A DNA stretch of 64,000 nt, taken from contig VWZL01000918.1 in NCBI GenBank assembly GCA_013396915.1, positions 1 through 64,000 on the forward strand, in the 5' to 3' direction. The notes under the pieces were generated by a model. The model had not been told where the DNA came from. It saw only the letters and a list, made by a program, of their open reading frames with translations, and ran no database searches. Position numbers and translations under genes: made by a program. Source of the DNA: Stercorarius parasiticus (taxonomy: Eukaryota > Chordata > Aves > Charadriiformes > Stercorariidae). Numbering within the stretch: the first letter of the stretch is position 1; each line of letters starts with the position of its first letter. Below are positions 1-14,257 of the stretch, in pieces.

Positions 1-3000
1 GGGGGAGCGAAGATAGTTTAGCTTGTAATTCTAATTTTGTGAAATTCTCAATATGTACTACAACTTGACTTATAAATTATCATTTGTCAGACTCAGAAGC
101 TTCATATCCCAGGTTTTTTACATTGTTTAAGTACAGATCTAGTTAAGATGGTTAAACGAAGAAACTGCATTTGGCAGGCTAGTAAAGTCAAATTTAGGCA
201 TAAGTATTAAAACAGTTTGTTTCCTTTATTAAACACTGATAAATTTCCAAACAAGTAAACTAAAATTGGGACATTTAGTTTTGAGATGATTATTTTCTGA
301 ATCTGGGTCCTAGTTCATAAACTAATTTAGAAAACTGCAGGGCGAACTTTAAACAGCATAACTTTGCAGGTAATAAGGGCACTTTAGAATGCCGTTGTGG
401 AAAAAATCCCAAACAAACAAACAAAACCCCACCCTATTGTCAGCTTGAAATTTTCACAAAATACTTGTTAACCACATAAAATGTGATTCTTTTTTTCCAC
501 ATAACCTAAAAAAAGTTAACAGTTACGTTGTGCACAAAGTATTAAGAGTCATTAATTTCACCCTCAAGGTCACCCGCTTGTTGTGGTTTCTCTTGTCAGT
601 GTACTGTTCTGAAGGAGCTCCTGAATGTGCTCTTCGGCATTGAAAAATACTGGTACTAACAGCAATTGTGATGTTGAAGCAGAAAAGGCAGGCATTATGT
701 GGGTGTCTAAGGAGAGGACAAGGCGTAGAGGTGGGCTTTAGCTAGTCTAACGTGAGTGCAACACCATACAAAAGCAAAACTCCTAATGGCTAAAAACAGA
801 GCACCATAATGTTGTGCACTTGAGAAGCATCTTAAATAACAGAATAATCCACAGAGTATTCTTAACGGAGCCTCCTCAAAATGCTTTAGTTGTTCCGATT
901 CTAAAAGGCTGAGTTAATGTCAGATTGCTTAAATCTGTTGGTAGTACCTGTCAGCTTCTCAGTATGAAGGACATCAGGTTAAATATTGAAGTACAATATT
1001 AAAGTATTTCTTAATTAAACTTGGCCTTCTGTCTTTGTTATTTCTCTTATGACCTCAAGTATTAGAGGTTATGCAGGAAGAACTTTTTTGAAACTCAGAG
1101 CAAACCTTAAATTTCACTTCCAACTTAATGATAAGCACCCAGAGTATTTTGGTTCCCCGTGTTCTGTAATTGCAATGCTTCACCTTCAGACTGAGAGCCA
1201 AGTACATCTACCCATTCCTTCAACCTAATAGCTGCCTTAAGAAATTTCATATTAACAATACTTTAAGTCAATCTTTTGTTTGAATACTGCATGTAAATAT
1301 TGATCTATGAGATTATTTTTAGTTAGCTGTGCTAAGAAAACATTGGAAAATGCTAACGGAGATAACTTTCTCATGTTACTATTTTATTAGCAGTAGATGC
1401 CAGAGCAAAAAAATTCTGACGAGTTAATCTGTCTCTTTATGTTGGCCTGAACAGCTCCCCATTCCTCAGTTGTTGTTCATGTGGACATCTTTTACAACTG
1501 CTACCTTGTATGGCTCTCTTCCAAACTCAGTCCTCATCTTTCTTTGAGGTACAGCACCAAAATTAGTATTCCTACTGAGAATCTTACAGATGTTGTATAG
1601 AATGCAGGATTATTCTATGGTTCTTGTCAACTACTGTGTTTTGCAACACCATGGTGGTTTTTTTTTTTTAGATACTCAGCTTGAGAATCACTAAATCCAA
1701 TCCATCTTTAGAACTATCTGCAGATTGCTACCTGTCCTGTACTTGTGCAGTACAACATTTCCTGTAACCAAGTAAACCTTGAACTTCATTTTTCTCCAGT
1801 GTACACAGTGTTAAGTTTTTGCTGCTCTTCTGTCAACTTCAGTCATTCTAACTTTGCTGTCTTGAGCTTTTGATTTCTTTATAGGATCCAGGAACACTCT
1901 TTGTGCTGCTTGGGTTGAGTTCATTTTCTTAAGTGATTGTGCTGCTTCTAGTACTTTCTGAAGTACGGGGACTGTCTGGATGAAGAAAGGCTAGACCGTT
2001 TAGTGGTATCTTGGTTGGTAGCTGAGCTTGCTTGTTATTCTGTTGGGAGCTGCTTATCTGAGTCTGAAGCTTTATATGTATATGCATAAGATTACCTTAA
2101 GGTAGTCTTAAATCTTTGTATCCATGAAAGCTGTGATCACTGTCTGCCATATGTTCCTAATTAAAAAGTTTTCTCCTCCATCTAGTCAAAGCATTAACTG
2201 GTAGTCTTCATAATCTTAGTAGGTTTTGACCCTACCTCCAAAAGGCAGTGAACTTAGCTGAGATGGTTTACTTCTGTCTTTCCTTTAAATTAGCTAAATA
2301 TATGAACTGACTGAAAATTCAAATGCACATAAAGGTTAAAGTAACCTTTTGATCACTGTATAACCAGACAGATGAACCAGGATATTCTGAAATATCTGAA
2401 GAATGCCTGAAAATTACAGGCCAAAAAGCAAATTAGCAGTGTGTTGCCTTGTGGATGCAATACCATGGGAAAGAAAACACTTGTGAAAGTGCGAACTTGG
2501 TATCAGGTAACATGAAAGGCTTGTGACACTACTGCTAAGCTGTTAAGTGTAGGTCGGTCAATATTTTTGTAATGCTATTTAATGAAGGGTGATGTACCTG
2601 GCTAAAATAAACTTGGTGCCAAGTCTAGTGCTGTCTTGAGGTGACTGGAACTAAGCTACTAGGCTCAACATGGAGCTGGCTGTGCAGTAAATGACCACTC
2701 TCAATTCCATAAACAAGTGGGATTCTAGTAGTAAACTCAAAGGTGTTATTAAGTCACTTTGAAAACAACTGTGGTAGATCATTTTGATAGCGTATACTTC
2801 CATTTAATAGAAATAAGGGGAATGTCAATGTTTGAAACTGTCAGAATGACACACAGTAGTTCTAGGAGTCAAGCTCTCTGTGCCAGAGTGGCAGCACATT
2901 TTTGCATGGTCTCCCTGAAAACAGTATTGTTCATTGAGAAAGTCCTATGTCAGGCTTCACTTCGGTGGTAAATGCCCCTTCAAATCAGGGAAAGCTCTTG

Positions 3001-6000
3001 GAATCACAAACAGAAAGTACAGTGGTTAAACAGTTAAAAGCTGACACTTGCCAAATAGATCTGCATGCTGTTTACTTAGAATTATTACTCATCAGCTCAA
3101 ACAGTACTGTGCATTAACAGTTTAATAGAAAAATCTTGGATACTCGGTATGCCTCCTTCTACCAAATGCAGTCTTTTTCTTTCTAGAAGGACTTTGTATG
3201 GGGTGGCTTTTCTTCAGTCATCTTTCATTACAGTGAAACTCATTGGGTTGACACTAACATACCAGTTACACCCTAGCCATAGGGAGTAGATGCTGCTTAG
3301 CCACATGGGTGGGGTGCACAAGTAGCAATGATACATATTCAGTAACATTCAACAGAGCTAACTTTTTGGCTCTTTCGAGAGAGACATACAGACACACAAG
3401 TAGGCACTCCACCATCCTTGTGCCCCTCCTGAAAAAGATAATAGCTGCAGGAGCTAATGTGACTGTAAAGAGCTTGGGAATTCTTTTAAAAACATAAGAA
3501 GACTTGGGGCATCTTCTGCCTTTTTTTTTTTTTTAATTCAATGTCCACTTGCCATTATTGGAAGCTCTTAAGGTAATTCTTCTAATATAATTTCCACTGT
3601 AGGACAACAAAAATAACTTTCTCTTGCTGAAAACAGATAATGCTTGAAAATGTCTTTGCTATCACTTTAGTGTCTTCTAAATGTTGTGAGTGGACTTAAC
3701 TGCAGAGGAATCAAAATTCTGGTGTCTTGAGCATACCTGTTTTAAATGGAAGGTGAGAAAGAAAGGTTTAATATTTAACTGCTGGTATTTAAATGTCCTA
3801 TATTGATTGGTATGAGCACAGGCATCAAAAAATGTTGGGGGTGGGGAGAAATAGAGAGAGAGGTGTCTATCTTTCATTCCACCCTATCTGAAATAACTTG
3901 TGGGGATTTGTGTATTACCTTAAAATTGCTGGTTTAAGCAAGCAAGTACAGCTGAGGCTGCTCAGCTGATGAGAGCTACTTTCCCTGATGTATGTTATGA
4001 TGGTGATAGTAGAACTTGTAGATGTTGTAGAGAAGTTGTGCTTTCAGGGGAAGATTACATGGATTACTCAAGTTATTAGTCTTTTACTGGAAACAACAAA
4101 AGTTTCTTTTGTTAAAGTTGAATCAAATATGCTCCTTCAAGGAGGAGAACTAAGCTTGGGTATGTCTTAACACATTCCATTATTTTAGCACTGTTACTAC
4201 CAGGAACTCTTTAATACATATGATATTGCTTGTCACTTAATGTTACTAAATTTGCTAAGTGCACTTATTCCTGGAAACTGTATTTCCTGAAAGAAGGCAT
4301 TGGGGAAAGCCAGCGAATGAGCAGTTTCAGTTGACTACACAGGCGTATGCTGCAGCAAACCTAAATGCTGTAATTTCCAAACTGTTGAAACTTCCCTTTC
4401 AGGACAGGAAAAAAAAGCTCTTTGTCTGTCTTGGCACCCTTTTGCCACTCTTGGGCCCATGTTTGAATGGCAGCTGTAAGTTGCAGCTTTATTAATAAGT
4501 AGTTACAGTTAAGACTGTTTAAAGCTGGACTAAAGCTTTCAGTCCATTCCAGCCCAACACACTTGATTAATCACAAACAGTGCAGATTGTTTCACTTTGA
4601 CCAGCCCAATCTTTCTTTGCCTGTGTGTTCCATTTATGTTTCATAACAATCACTTTGGCTTCAAAATAGGTATTACAGTTCTCTGAAGAATGCATCCTTA
4701 TGAAGTGGAGGCCTGGATATCTAATTGGACATGCTCTGAGCAGGAGGTGATACTAGAGATATCTTGCAACCTAGTCATTCTGATTCCATGATAAAACCAC
4801 ATTTCTTATATAGCAGTTCAGTTCTTCCTTGTTCATGTCATAGTGTTTTCTACTTCACAGCAAAAGGATTCCTCATTCCTATCTTGAAATGATTCTTTTT
4901 TAACAAAGTGAATTTTTATTTCCTCAGTTTAGTAGTTTTCAGACTTTGTGAATAAAAGGCCTGGTTAAACTCTATCTCCTTGAATTTTTGCTTTATTCTT
5001 GCATTATTTGAAGGTGCAGCTTGTACTTCTTTAGATTCCTGTTTCTACCTTCCCTCAAATATGCTAAACAAGGTTAAGCAGAAAATAAAGTATCTGTTTC
5101 ATATGTTTAGTGGTATTAGAAGGTTTGAGGAAATCTGTTGGGTAAACCTGTCATTTTGAAATCTAAAAAGAAAGTGCAAAGATAAGCACTATTTAGACTA
5201 CTATTCCCATAATCTAATCAAACAACATACACTTAACACAAACCTTCAGTCCTGTATCTGATCTTCAGAGACTTACAGGGCTGGTTTGTATTTTAGTTCT
5301 TGAAAAGAGGCCATCATGCCTGCTAGACAAATGTCTGAACAGATCAAGAGTGTTCAGCCAACAGTACCAGTCATACATAGTCTCTCTTCTTGGAGTATCC
5401 ATGTGAGTAGGCAGGTGATGCACCTGGAGTAAAAACATGCTCCATTATGTGTTTGGGCTTGGTCATAAGAAAAGGAAGTCTGCAGTATGTGACCTGAGGC
5501 TGCAATTAGAAGCAAAATTTGTGTTTCGTGTCACCTGGATGGAAAGGTTTTCTACCAGCCTCATTGATTTGTAGTGTCTCAATACAAAATGCTTCAAGAA
5601 AGGTCTTTTTAGAGCCGTGTGGTATACAGGTAGACTGCAAAGTTTTCCTTCGCTATCCTAGACTGTGGGTCTGGAGCTTTGAGCCTGGAGTGCTTTTGGA
5701 TGTAGATACCATAGCTTCACTTTTCTACCATTTTTATCACTGCTACTTTGTCACACCTGAACTGGACTATATGCAGATCTGTCAGAATAAGAAAGTCTGG
5801 TGGCAGAATATGTGTTTTGTCACTGCCATTCAGAATGGGCAGGGAACGCCTTGTCTTGCCCACCATCCGGTGGGAGTCTCCCTCCCCTCTCTTAGCAATG
5901 GAGCGGTGTCAGCTTTTAATGTTTTGGAGTTCAAAGCAGGTAACAGCAAGAATATGGCAATTGTCCTTCAGTTTTAGTTACTCCCCCATAGACCCACTCC

Positions 6001-8946
6001 GGTGTCTGCCAGCAGTAGCATCAGTGTTTTGACCAGTTTGTGAGCTCTTAACACAGGGGTGACTTTCTCGTGATGAATTCTTCAGGGGTATACCACTGTC
6101 AGGGAACCAGCAATGGGACTGGACTTTAGCAGTATGTAGAGAACATATTGGCTAATCTGACGACATACATATTGAATGCGTTTCTGCAGTTGCCTGGACT
6201 TTTCATAGTACAGCGTGCGGTTAAGACACAAGTTCTTGCAGAAGGTGCTTCTACAAAATACAGTGGTGCTGTCACGAAACAAGATGGTTTAGTTACGAGA
6301 AGACTTAAGTTAGAACAGGCTACTAAACTGATTGCTTTATCAGTAGTACACTATTCTCTAACTAATGCTTATTGCAAGGAGGTTTTTGTGTTGGTACCCA
6401 GCACTGAACTGGCGTCCTCTATCTTGTTTGTACTTTTTTACCCCTCTGGAAAGCAGTAAGAACAAAAATGGTGACCCACAGCTTAATGTACAATCTAATG
6501 ATGGCTGACAGTGCTACAGTCCTATATAAAACTGATGATAACACTTATCTTCGAAGTCCTGAGCATTTTAGAGCCTACATCCTCTGGTTTGCTTTCTTCT
6601 GGTGCACTAGAAGCAGCCTTTGGTGAGCTGTTTTTCCACCAGTTCCTGGGTTTTACTTCAAGGGCGGGGCAGGTCATCTTATTGTAGAGACCTGTGCTGT
6701 GCTTGAAGTTGTTTTTCCTATTGTCTTGCACAGAGGGTGTTGTCTTTCAGCAAATAAAAGCAGTCTGTTTCTTTTCATGTGAATGGATAAAGATGGGGGG
6801 GAGGTATTTTTGTATTGGCAGATGAAGTCAAATTTAATATTTTTACTGATGTTTACTGATGTGTGTAATGTCAGGTAACATTTTAATTATTAAAAGATCA
6901 GCTTTCTGAAAGTTGCATTGCATAAACCAGCTCTACGAACTCCTGAGTAAGCCTGCTTAAACTTAAGCATTATGAATAAAATAGATAACTTATTTCAAAA
7001 GAAATGTCTCTGTATCACTACTGCATGACTTTTTGTGGGTTTGGAAGGGTTTATCTAGAACTTTGTTTCTTCTTATGCTTCTCAAAGTGCATATGCATAC
7101 AGGGAAAACTAGTTTGGTGAGAACCTGCTTAGTGCCTACTTTGTACATGAAGAAATCCTGTGCCTGTTCATTGGGCTGGTATATAAAACTCCTTTTCACT
7201 GTGAGCTGTATGTTTGACAGCTGCAGACTAATTAATGGCTGAGCAGTTGAATGTGAAGAAAAGTCTTCTACTCAGACATTGTACTTGAGACAGAGGTGCC
7301 CAGTTTTCTGTATGTCACATACTAAATGTTCTCTTTTTAAAGCTAAATTATGATGAGCCTAACTGCTTCGTGTTATACCAAGTTTTAAGAAATCTGTGCC
7401 TAAACATTTGCCAGAGTGTTGAATTTGGTGCTAATGACTTTGGATAATCTTAAGTGGAAACTAACGTGTTGTTAGTTCCTTCACTGTTTTGAACTGGCTG
7501 AAAGGTGTGAGTTCAGAATAATTTCATTAATCTCTATTAAAACTTCTAATTCACTGCCATTGTTTTAGCAATAGATGTCATTGTTACTTCTTGCATACTG
7601 TGCGGTAAACCTTGTCCTCACTTAGCAATGCGTCTCAAATGTAATTATAAAGGCTAAAGGTAAAACTGCTCTGTTTTTGTCTGCCACGGAAAGGAGGTTT
7701 ATGTGCAGAGGGACTGCAGCAGAAACAGGATAAGGGTTACTCTTGGGCTTTGACCAATAGTAACCTTCAGACTTATCTGTTTCCTTTTTGCTGTTTCCCT
7801 CTAGTGGTCATACAGGATATTGACCTGGGGAGTTTAAACCCGTGAACTGGTAACTTTTCAAACGCTTGCACATGAATAAACTAACTTAGAAGTAGTATGA
7901 GGACCGGTAAACTTAATTGCCCCTTCCTGACCTGTTAGAACACAGTGTATTATGATATCTTGTGGACATACTTCTCATGCTTCAGGTGGGTGATTCAAGA
8001 AGCTTTTGGAAATGATCTGAATTTTCATCCTTTTAGATATTCGGCTGTGCCTTTTATGTGATACTCAATCATACAGAGCTCTTAGCATAATCTAAATTTG
8101 CTTCTAAAGTTTTTTGAGGTGGAAACTGCACTATATGCATATCTTTGCTTTTCTGTATCTGGGACTAAGTTTTATGTCTAAATATTGGAAACGTTAAGAT
8201 AATTTTTCACTTAAGCATTTTGGTTTTATCACATTAGGCTTATTCTTGACCCACAAATTAACATGAGAATTATAGAACTGGGTAGTGCTAATCTTTGTAA
8301 ACCAATTCATGCTTTCATTTAACTTTTTAAAAATGTTGGTACATCCATTGTGTATCAGGTGTTTGACTTAAGATCTTGCAAATATTTCTTATCATGTAAG
8401 TTCTGTTCTGCTTGTCATGTGGAACTGTTCTTTTTTTAGTTTATATAGTTATCTGTTCAGAACTTTAAATTGATACTTTCTAGTCTATTCATCTTTTGTG
8501 AAAAAAAAAAAGTAATAAAATTACCTTTGGACAGAACTATTGCCTAATTAGTTTGATCTTAAGGCACAGAATATTTCTATTGCCAAATTGATAATATTGC
8601 TGGAAACACACCTAAAGCATTCTCTGATGGCACAATTTTGTGTGCGTAAAGAGCTTTTAAACCAGACTGGGCTTCGTTTCTAAACAAACATAACTGACAC
8701 AAATAGGACTGTTTTTATAAAACTTCAGCCCTTGACAACATGAGGAATCTGAAGCTATACCAGGAACCTGACAAAAAGGTCCTGGGGAGTCTCTTATTTT
8801 GTATAACCTTTTATGCTCAACTGCGTAATGGGTGCAGTGAGCCTCCCTTGGTTTTGAGGGGAGTGTTGAGACCTGATGAAAACAAGGGCTACAGCAAGAA
8901 GGAAATAAGAAGAATAGGGAATAGGCTTTGAAAGTCAAGAAAAATG

Positions 8947-8980
8947 TGTTAGATTTGATAAGGTGTTAGATTTGATAAGG
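8947..8980. repeat. 17-bp direct tandem duplication
   Basis: The unit TGTTAGATTTGATAAGG occurs twice back to back without mismatch, followed by the first three bases of a third copy. It looks like a recent local slippage or duplication event inside the CERT1 intron. Confidence 0.9.
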
Positions 8981-11900
8981 TGTGAGATGCAAAACAAGCA
9001 CTGTGCTGAAAGTAAACTCTCTTTCCCCACCTTTTTCTAAATTGCTGTTGTAAGATTGCAGTTTAAGCTGAATGTGTTCTCCTGGTTTTTCTTTGGATAT
9101 AAGATCAATTTTTCTTAAACACTCTGTCAAACATAACATGGGTTTACCTATCTTTGACAATTCCAACTTTCTTCATCCTCCGGTGCTTGCTACCTATTGA
9201 ATACTCAGGGTTATGCCAAGCATTTAAGAGATTTCTATTCTGGTGGCTAGATGAAATGTCTGAGGGTTGAGTGGAGGGGAAAATTCTGTTACCATGTGTA
9301 GCAGTGACAAAATAACTGTTAACTGCAGTAGGTAAACAAGAGATTAATGATCTTCGTGGGTTTTGGGGAAGCATTTGCTTTGGTAGTTTTTCTGCTTGTT
9401 GATAAGCTTGCTGATGGATTTGTTCCTGTTGCTGTAAAGCTTTTTGTAGGCTGTTTCTTTCTGTGCAATTAAGAACCTTGCCTACACCTATACTTTGAAT
9501 TCTAGGGTTGCGATAAAAAAATATTTCTTCTGAATAAGCAAAGTGTACGCTTCTCAAGTCCAAGACCAAAACTGTCTCAGACTTGCAAAAAGTAACATTC
9601 TGCAAAGGTGGAAAGAAACCCCACTTTGCTGTTTAACCATGGCCTCTCCTTTGAAATCTAAATCTTGTCTAGTCCGAGATTTCTTTGGTATAGCACTGAG
9701 TGTGTATGTGTTTTTCCATTTCTACACAGAGGTGATATTTAAGGTAGTGAAGTATTATATCAATAGGTTAAAAAAAAAAAAAAAACAAACAACCAAGTGG
9801 AGTATGAGGCAATCATTCCTTCCCTGCCACTTTGAAGGATATGTAAGATATTACTTAAATGTCTGTTATCTGTGAACGGGGTGTGCAGTTCATTCCTGGT
9901 GGCTGCTGAGTTGCCCCTGCGTGCCCTGTCCCAGCTTTCCCTCCGGCTTTCTCTCTGCATGGCGAGCGCTTCATGGCGGGGTGCACAGAGGCCAGTTCTT
10001 GGCTGCTGCAGGGGGGTCTTGCTGCCTCTTGGTTCCTCTGCCTGCTAGCACTTGTGCACTGTCCCTGGCAACACTCCTTTTAAAATTTTATACATAACAA
10101 TGATTTAATGAAACTATTAAATGCAGTTTCACTATTATGTAACTTTGTATAAGTGTTAAAAAGAAAGATATGGCAAGCACTTGCTGTTAGCTTCAGAACT
10201 GTTATGATTTTTAAAGGCGCAGTTGTGCAAGGACTGTCCTTAAACCAAGATCGAGCAGTATGTATTTGAATGAACTCATTCTTTAAAATTTATGACTGTT
10301 CCTCCTAGCTGTCAAAGCAAGTAAGAGCACTTACTTTGGTGTATTGGGAGCTGGGGCAAGAACATCAGTGCTTTTCCTGACAGTCTCTGATAGCAGAATG
10401 GAGATTCCTAGTTCTTACGTAGCTCTAGAGATCTTATTTGGCCCTCTCCTGATAGCCCAGATTCATAGAAGGGACAAATGTAGCCCTCTCTCACTCTTGC
10501 TGTAGCCTTGTGCCCCAACGGTACAAGCTGCTTTAGTTTTATTACTAAGTCAGTATACAGAGGGGTGCCATTATCGTCAGCGTGGGTTTTGGTACTTGGG
10601 CTCAGAGAAGAGTTTTATTCTGTAAAATTGCACTTTGACACAGTGGTTCCCAAGCCTGAGGAGCAGGACAGTAAAGACGTTCTGTTGCTTACCTTCTCTG
10701 TGGGCTCTTAGGTGTCCTCCTGCTCAGCATCCTGGCTGTTCTTCATTCTGATTTTGGAGTGGCTGCCTCTCCCTATTCAACTTTTGTGGCCTCTTAGCAT
10801 TTAAAAATGTTGAATAATATTTGGTGAATAGTTTTCCTGTATACATTAAGAGTTAAAACTCATGGAAAAACAGTATACATCCATGCAGGTAATCATGGGT
10901 GTGAAATACCTGGATAAGGATTATCAAAGGTCAGTCACTTGCCTTTAGTTGCCTCTTTGTCAACCTGTGTTCTCTTCTTTCTGCAATTATTTGTGTTGAT
11001 ACTGCTTCTCGACCCTTTCCCTTTCCTTAGAAAGCAGTATGTGGTTCCAGGGGTTATCAGCCTGTGCACTGCTCATGCAGCTGTTAAAGTCTTTTTCCCT
11101 CCTGTGCACATAGTATGCTATTTACTATGGAATTGCAACATTTATCACTATTGGAGGAAAAATATGTCTATATTTCTTTGCCTGTGTTTTGCAGGTGCAA
11201 AGAAAGGTCATGTGTTTTGCTTTCTAAAGTAGTCTCCTGCACTGTGCTTGGGAGGGCTGTAGGCAGGGGAACCGTCGCCTAGCTGCTGTGACCTGGATTG
11301 TGAAATTCTCATCTTTGTCTTCCTGTTCATAACTACCTTGATTTTTAAAACTTAAATTTCCATTGTCAGCAGCTATGGAACAATTGAAAAATCAGGCCTA
11401 CAGACACATGTTAATTGTATTTTTAACTTCAGTTCTCAGAAATGCATCACGGACTGCCCTACCTGTAGTGTCTGTGGTGGTATTACTGTCTGCAGCCATC
11501 CTTGGCTCATCCTAGCAGTAACCCTTCTTTCTTCAAGTGTATGTTGGAGCATTTGCAGCAAATCTAAAAATTGTCTTTGGAACATAGACGTTTTACAGAG
11601 TTTTCAGAGTACCTTCCGTCTCTTTCATTTTGCGCTTTTACTTTTTTCTGCAAGTTTTTCGTAAGATACTGCGGTTTGATCTCGTGCATGTTGTAGTAGG
11701 ATTTTTCACAAATACTGCAGAGAACGTGATGAGAACCACTGTATCCTAATGTTTGTTTCATCACCTCCTAGGGTGTGCTGTATGCCTTAGAGGGAGGAGC
11801 TGTCTGCTGCTTGTGTTATGTAAAATAGTAAATAATTTATAATGCTAACTGAAAATAACTGCCTTGGTGGACAAACATGCGTTGAAGTGCTTGACAGGCA

Positions 11901-14233
11901 CTAAACTGAGACATAATCAAAATAATTCCTTGAAGACATGGGAGAATAATTTGCTTTATTTGATTTTTAAGTGGGGGAGCTTTCCTGTGAGTCTGTGCTT
12001 TACTCAAGAGTATTACTGACCCACTTTAGGCAATCCTTAACTAGCGGATGAGTGTGAGCCATAATGGAGGTCTGCGATACGATTCTGCAAATACTAAGCT
12101 ATTTTACTGAAAGCAGCTTTTCTGACGTACTGCCGTGTTGCTAATGCCACCAACCTGCTCCAATACAGAATCACATGAAGGTTTGGATCATGTGGCTCTT
12201 TCCTCTCGTCTGACATAATGAAAGGATTAATGGATTTTGTGCACCGCCTTAGAAAGCTGAAGGTGTTGCAATGTAGTAACAAGTGCCAGTTTTAGTGTCG
12301 CTTTGAAGCTATGATGAATGCATGGAATTTCAAAAAACTGCATCTATACAGTGAGCATGGTAATTTAGCTTTAGTGCTTGATGGTATGAATTGATACAAC
12401 TTCTGCAAGTTATTTTTTTTCAAGCAGAGACTCTTAGCGTCTATTAGATGGACTCTACCTGCTTTTCCAATTTTTGTTTGGGGAAATTAAAAATTGTGTA
12501 AACAGAAGAAGCTTGTGTCAACATTCCTCTTCTCAATGTAATTGAGTATTTCTGCAGTGAATAGTTAATGATGATCTGCTTTGCAAGATGTAAATGCGGC
12601 AGTGACCCGCTCTCATTTAGATGTTGCGGTAGTAGAATGGTGGGGCTTTGCATGATGCCTGCTTTCATTGTTTGTGTTAAGCTGCTTGCATGTGTCTGCT
12701 GTGAGATGGATGGCTTGTCTCTGCATCGGTTATAAAGGAATACTTACCTTCTGCTTCTTCTGACGCATAAGTATTCTTGCAATTTTCATTTTTTCCCCTT
12801 GGCCATTAAAACATAATTGTCTGAGACAGTTTTGTGAACATGATCTGTAAATGCATGTGCTTTGGATTCATGCTGTATGCTGTTCGGTCTGCTGTTCTGT
12901 CTGCTGAATTTGCTCAGTAGTTGCAAACAGTTAAAACTGCCTAAATGCTTTTTATGTAGCACCTTCTTATTGGTAGGATTTGTAAGCTGATAGCTATATA
13001 TACTGTCTTGTATACAACTCTGAAGCGTGGATGAACGGTTTAGTGGAATTGGTTAATCACAAGCATAAATGACAGTCAAATATATTGCTGAAAAGGTACC
13101 TTAAAAAAAAAAAAACAAGCTTACATATTGATATGGAAAGAAGCTTTTTTCTTTCACCCTCAGCTTTTATTTTGTGAACTAATTTAAGTGAGCATTGGCT
13201 GTATGGGTTATATTGCAAGAAAAGTATTTCATTAAAATCTAAAATGTAAGTCACCAGACTTTCTACTTTTAAGATCACATCTATTCTTGTAAATTCTAGA
13301 GTAGTACTATTAGGATGTGACCTTTATTTAATCTTCAAATAGAGAAATTCAGAAATTTCACTTCCTAAGCTTAAATCCAGGTTTTGCATAGGTGTGTCTT
13401 TCTCACTTAAAGAAGAAAGTAATCAGAAGATGTTTGCTGTCCTAAAAATGCTCTGACATAAATGCAGTGGATATTTTGGCTACATCTTAAAATTGATCTG
13501 TTCGTTAAGTCATATACTGTTGAAATGAAGTTTTACCTTCTTTCTAGTGTGTACAACTTAACAGAGAAAGTAGAATGAGTCCCCATTGTCAAACTGACTG
13601 TAGTAAAAACACATTCAGAGTCATCTTAATATTTCTAGCATATGATTAAACACTGAAGTTACCAGTAAAGCAGAGGTTTTTTAGATTTGCATTTAGAGGA
13701 AATCTTAAAAGAAATGTTTTATGCTTCAAAGTGTGTGACACTTATAAAATGCTCTTTTAAGATTTATGCTCATTAAACACTTCTGAAATGAAATAATTGT
13801 ATGCCCCAAACTCTTACTTGTCTTCTTAAAAATCCTGTTATTCCCTTACTGACTTTGTTTTCTCTCGTCAAACCTTTGGAGGACTTGAAGTGCATAAAAA
13901 GAGCCAAAAGCCCTTACTTGAGTATTTGCAAAAAACACTAACCAAAGCTTCATTATTTGATTTCTGTTATACTTAAAATTACAACCTAGTGAATTAAGGT
14001 GTAATCTTTACACCTAATTGCATTGCAGTTGAAAATGTGGTCGAATATCCCAAATGCATTACCAAAGCTGACACTTGAACTGATATTCTAAAAAAGCTCC
14101 ATGTAAAAAAAACAAAAAAAATTGAGCTTTTATCACTTTGGTTGCTACACTTATATAGCTATTTTTCTAGGACTCTTGTTCAGTGTAAAATACCTTTAAA
14201 TACATGATTTATAGCAGAAATTACTAAATTATT

Positions 14234-14257
14234 AATACATCCTTATAAGGATGTATT
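14234..14257. repeat. 24-bp perfect palindrome
   Basis: The sequence reads AATACATCCTTA followed directly by its exact reverse complement, with no spacer. With one mismatch per arm the symmetry extends several bases further on each side. It is intronic. No function is evident; it could be the remnant of a small inverted-repeat element. Confidence 0.9.

Noticed and set aside
5519..6032. 152-codon plus-strand frame in the first intron
   Set aside because: It has no ATG start, no recognised similarity, and a length close to chance expectation for this much DNA.
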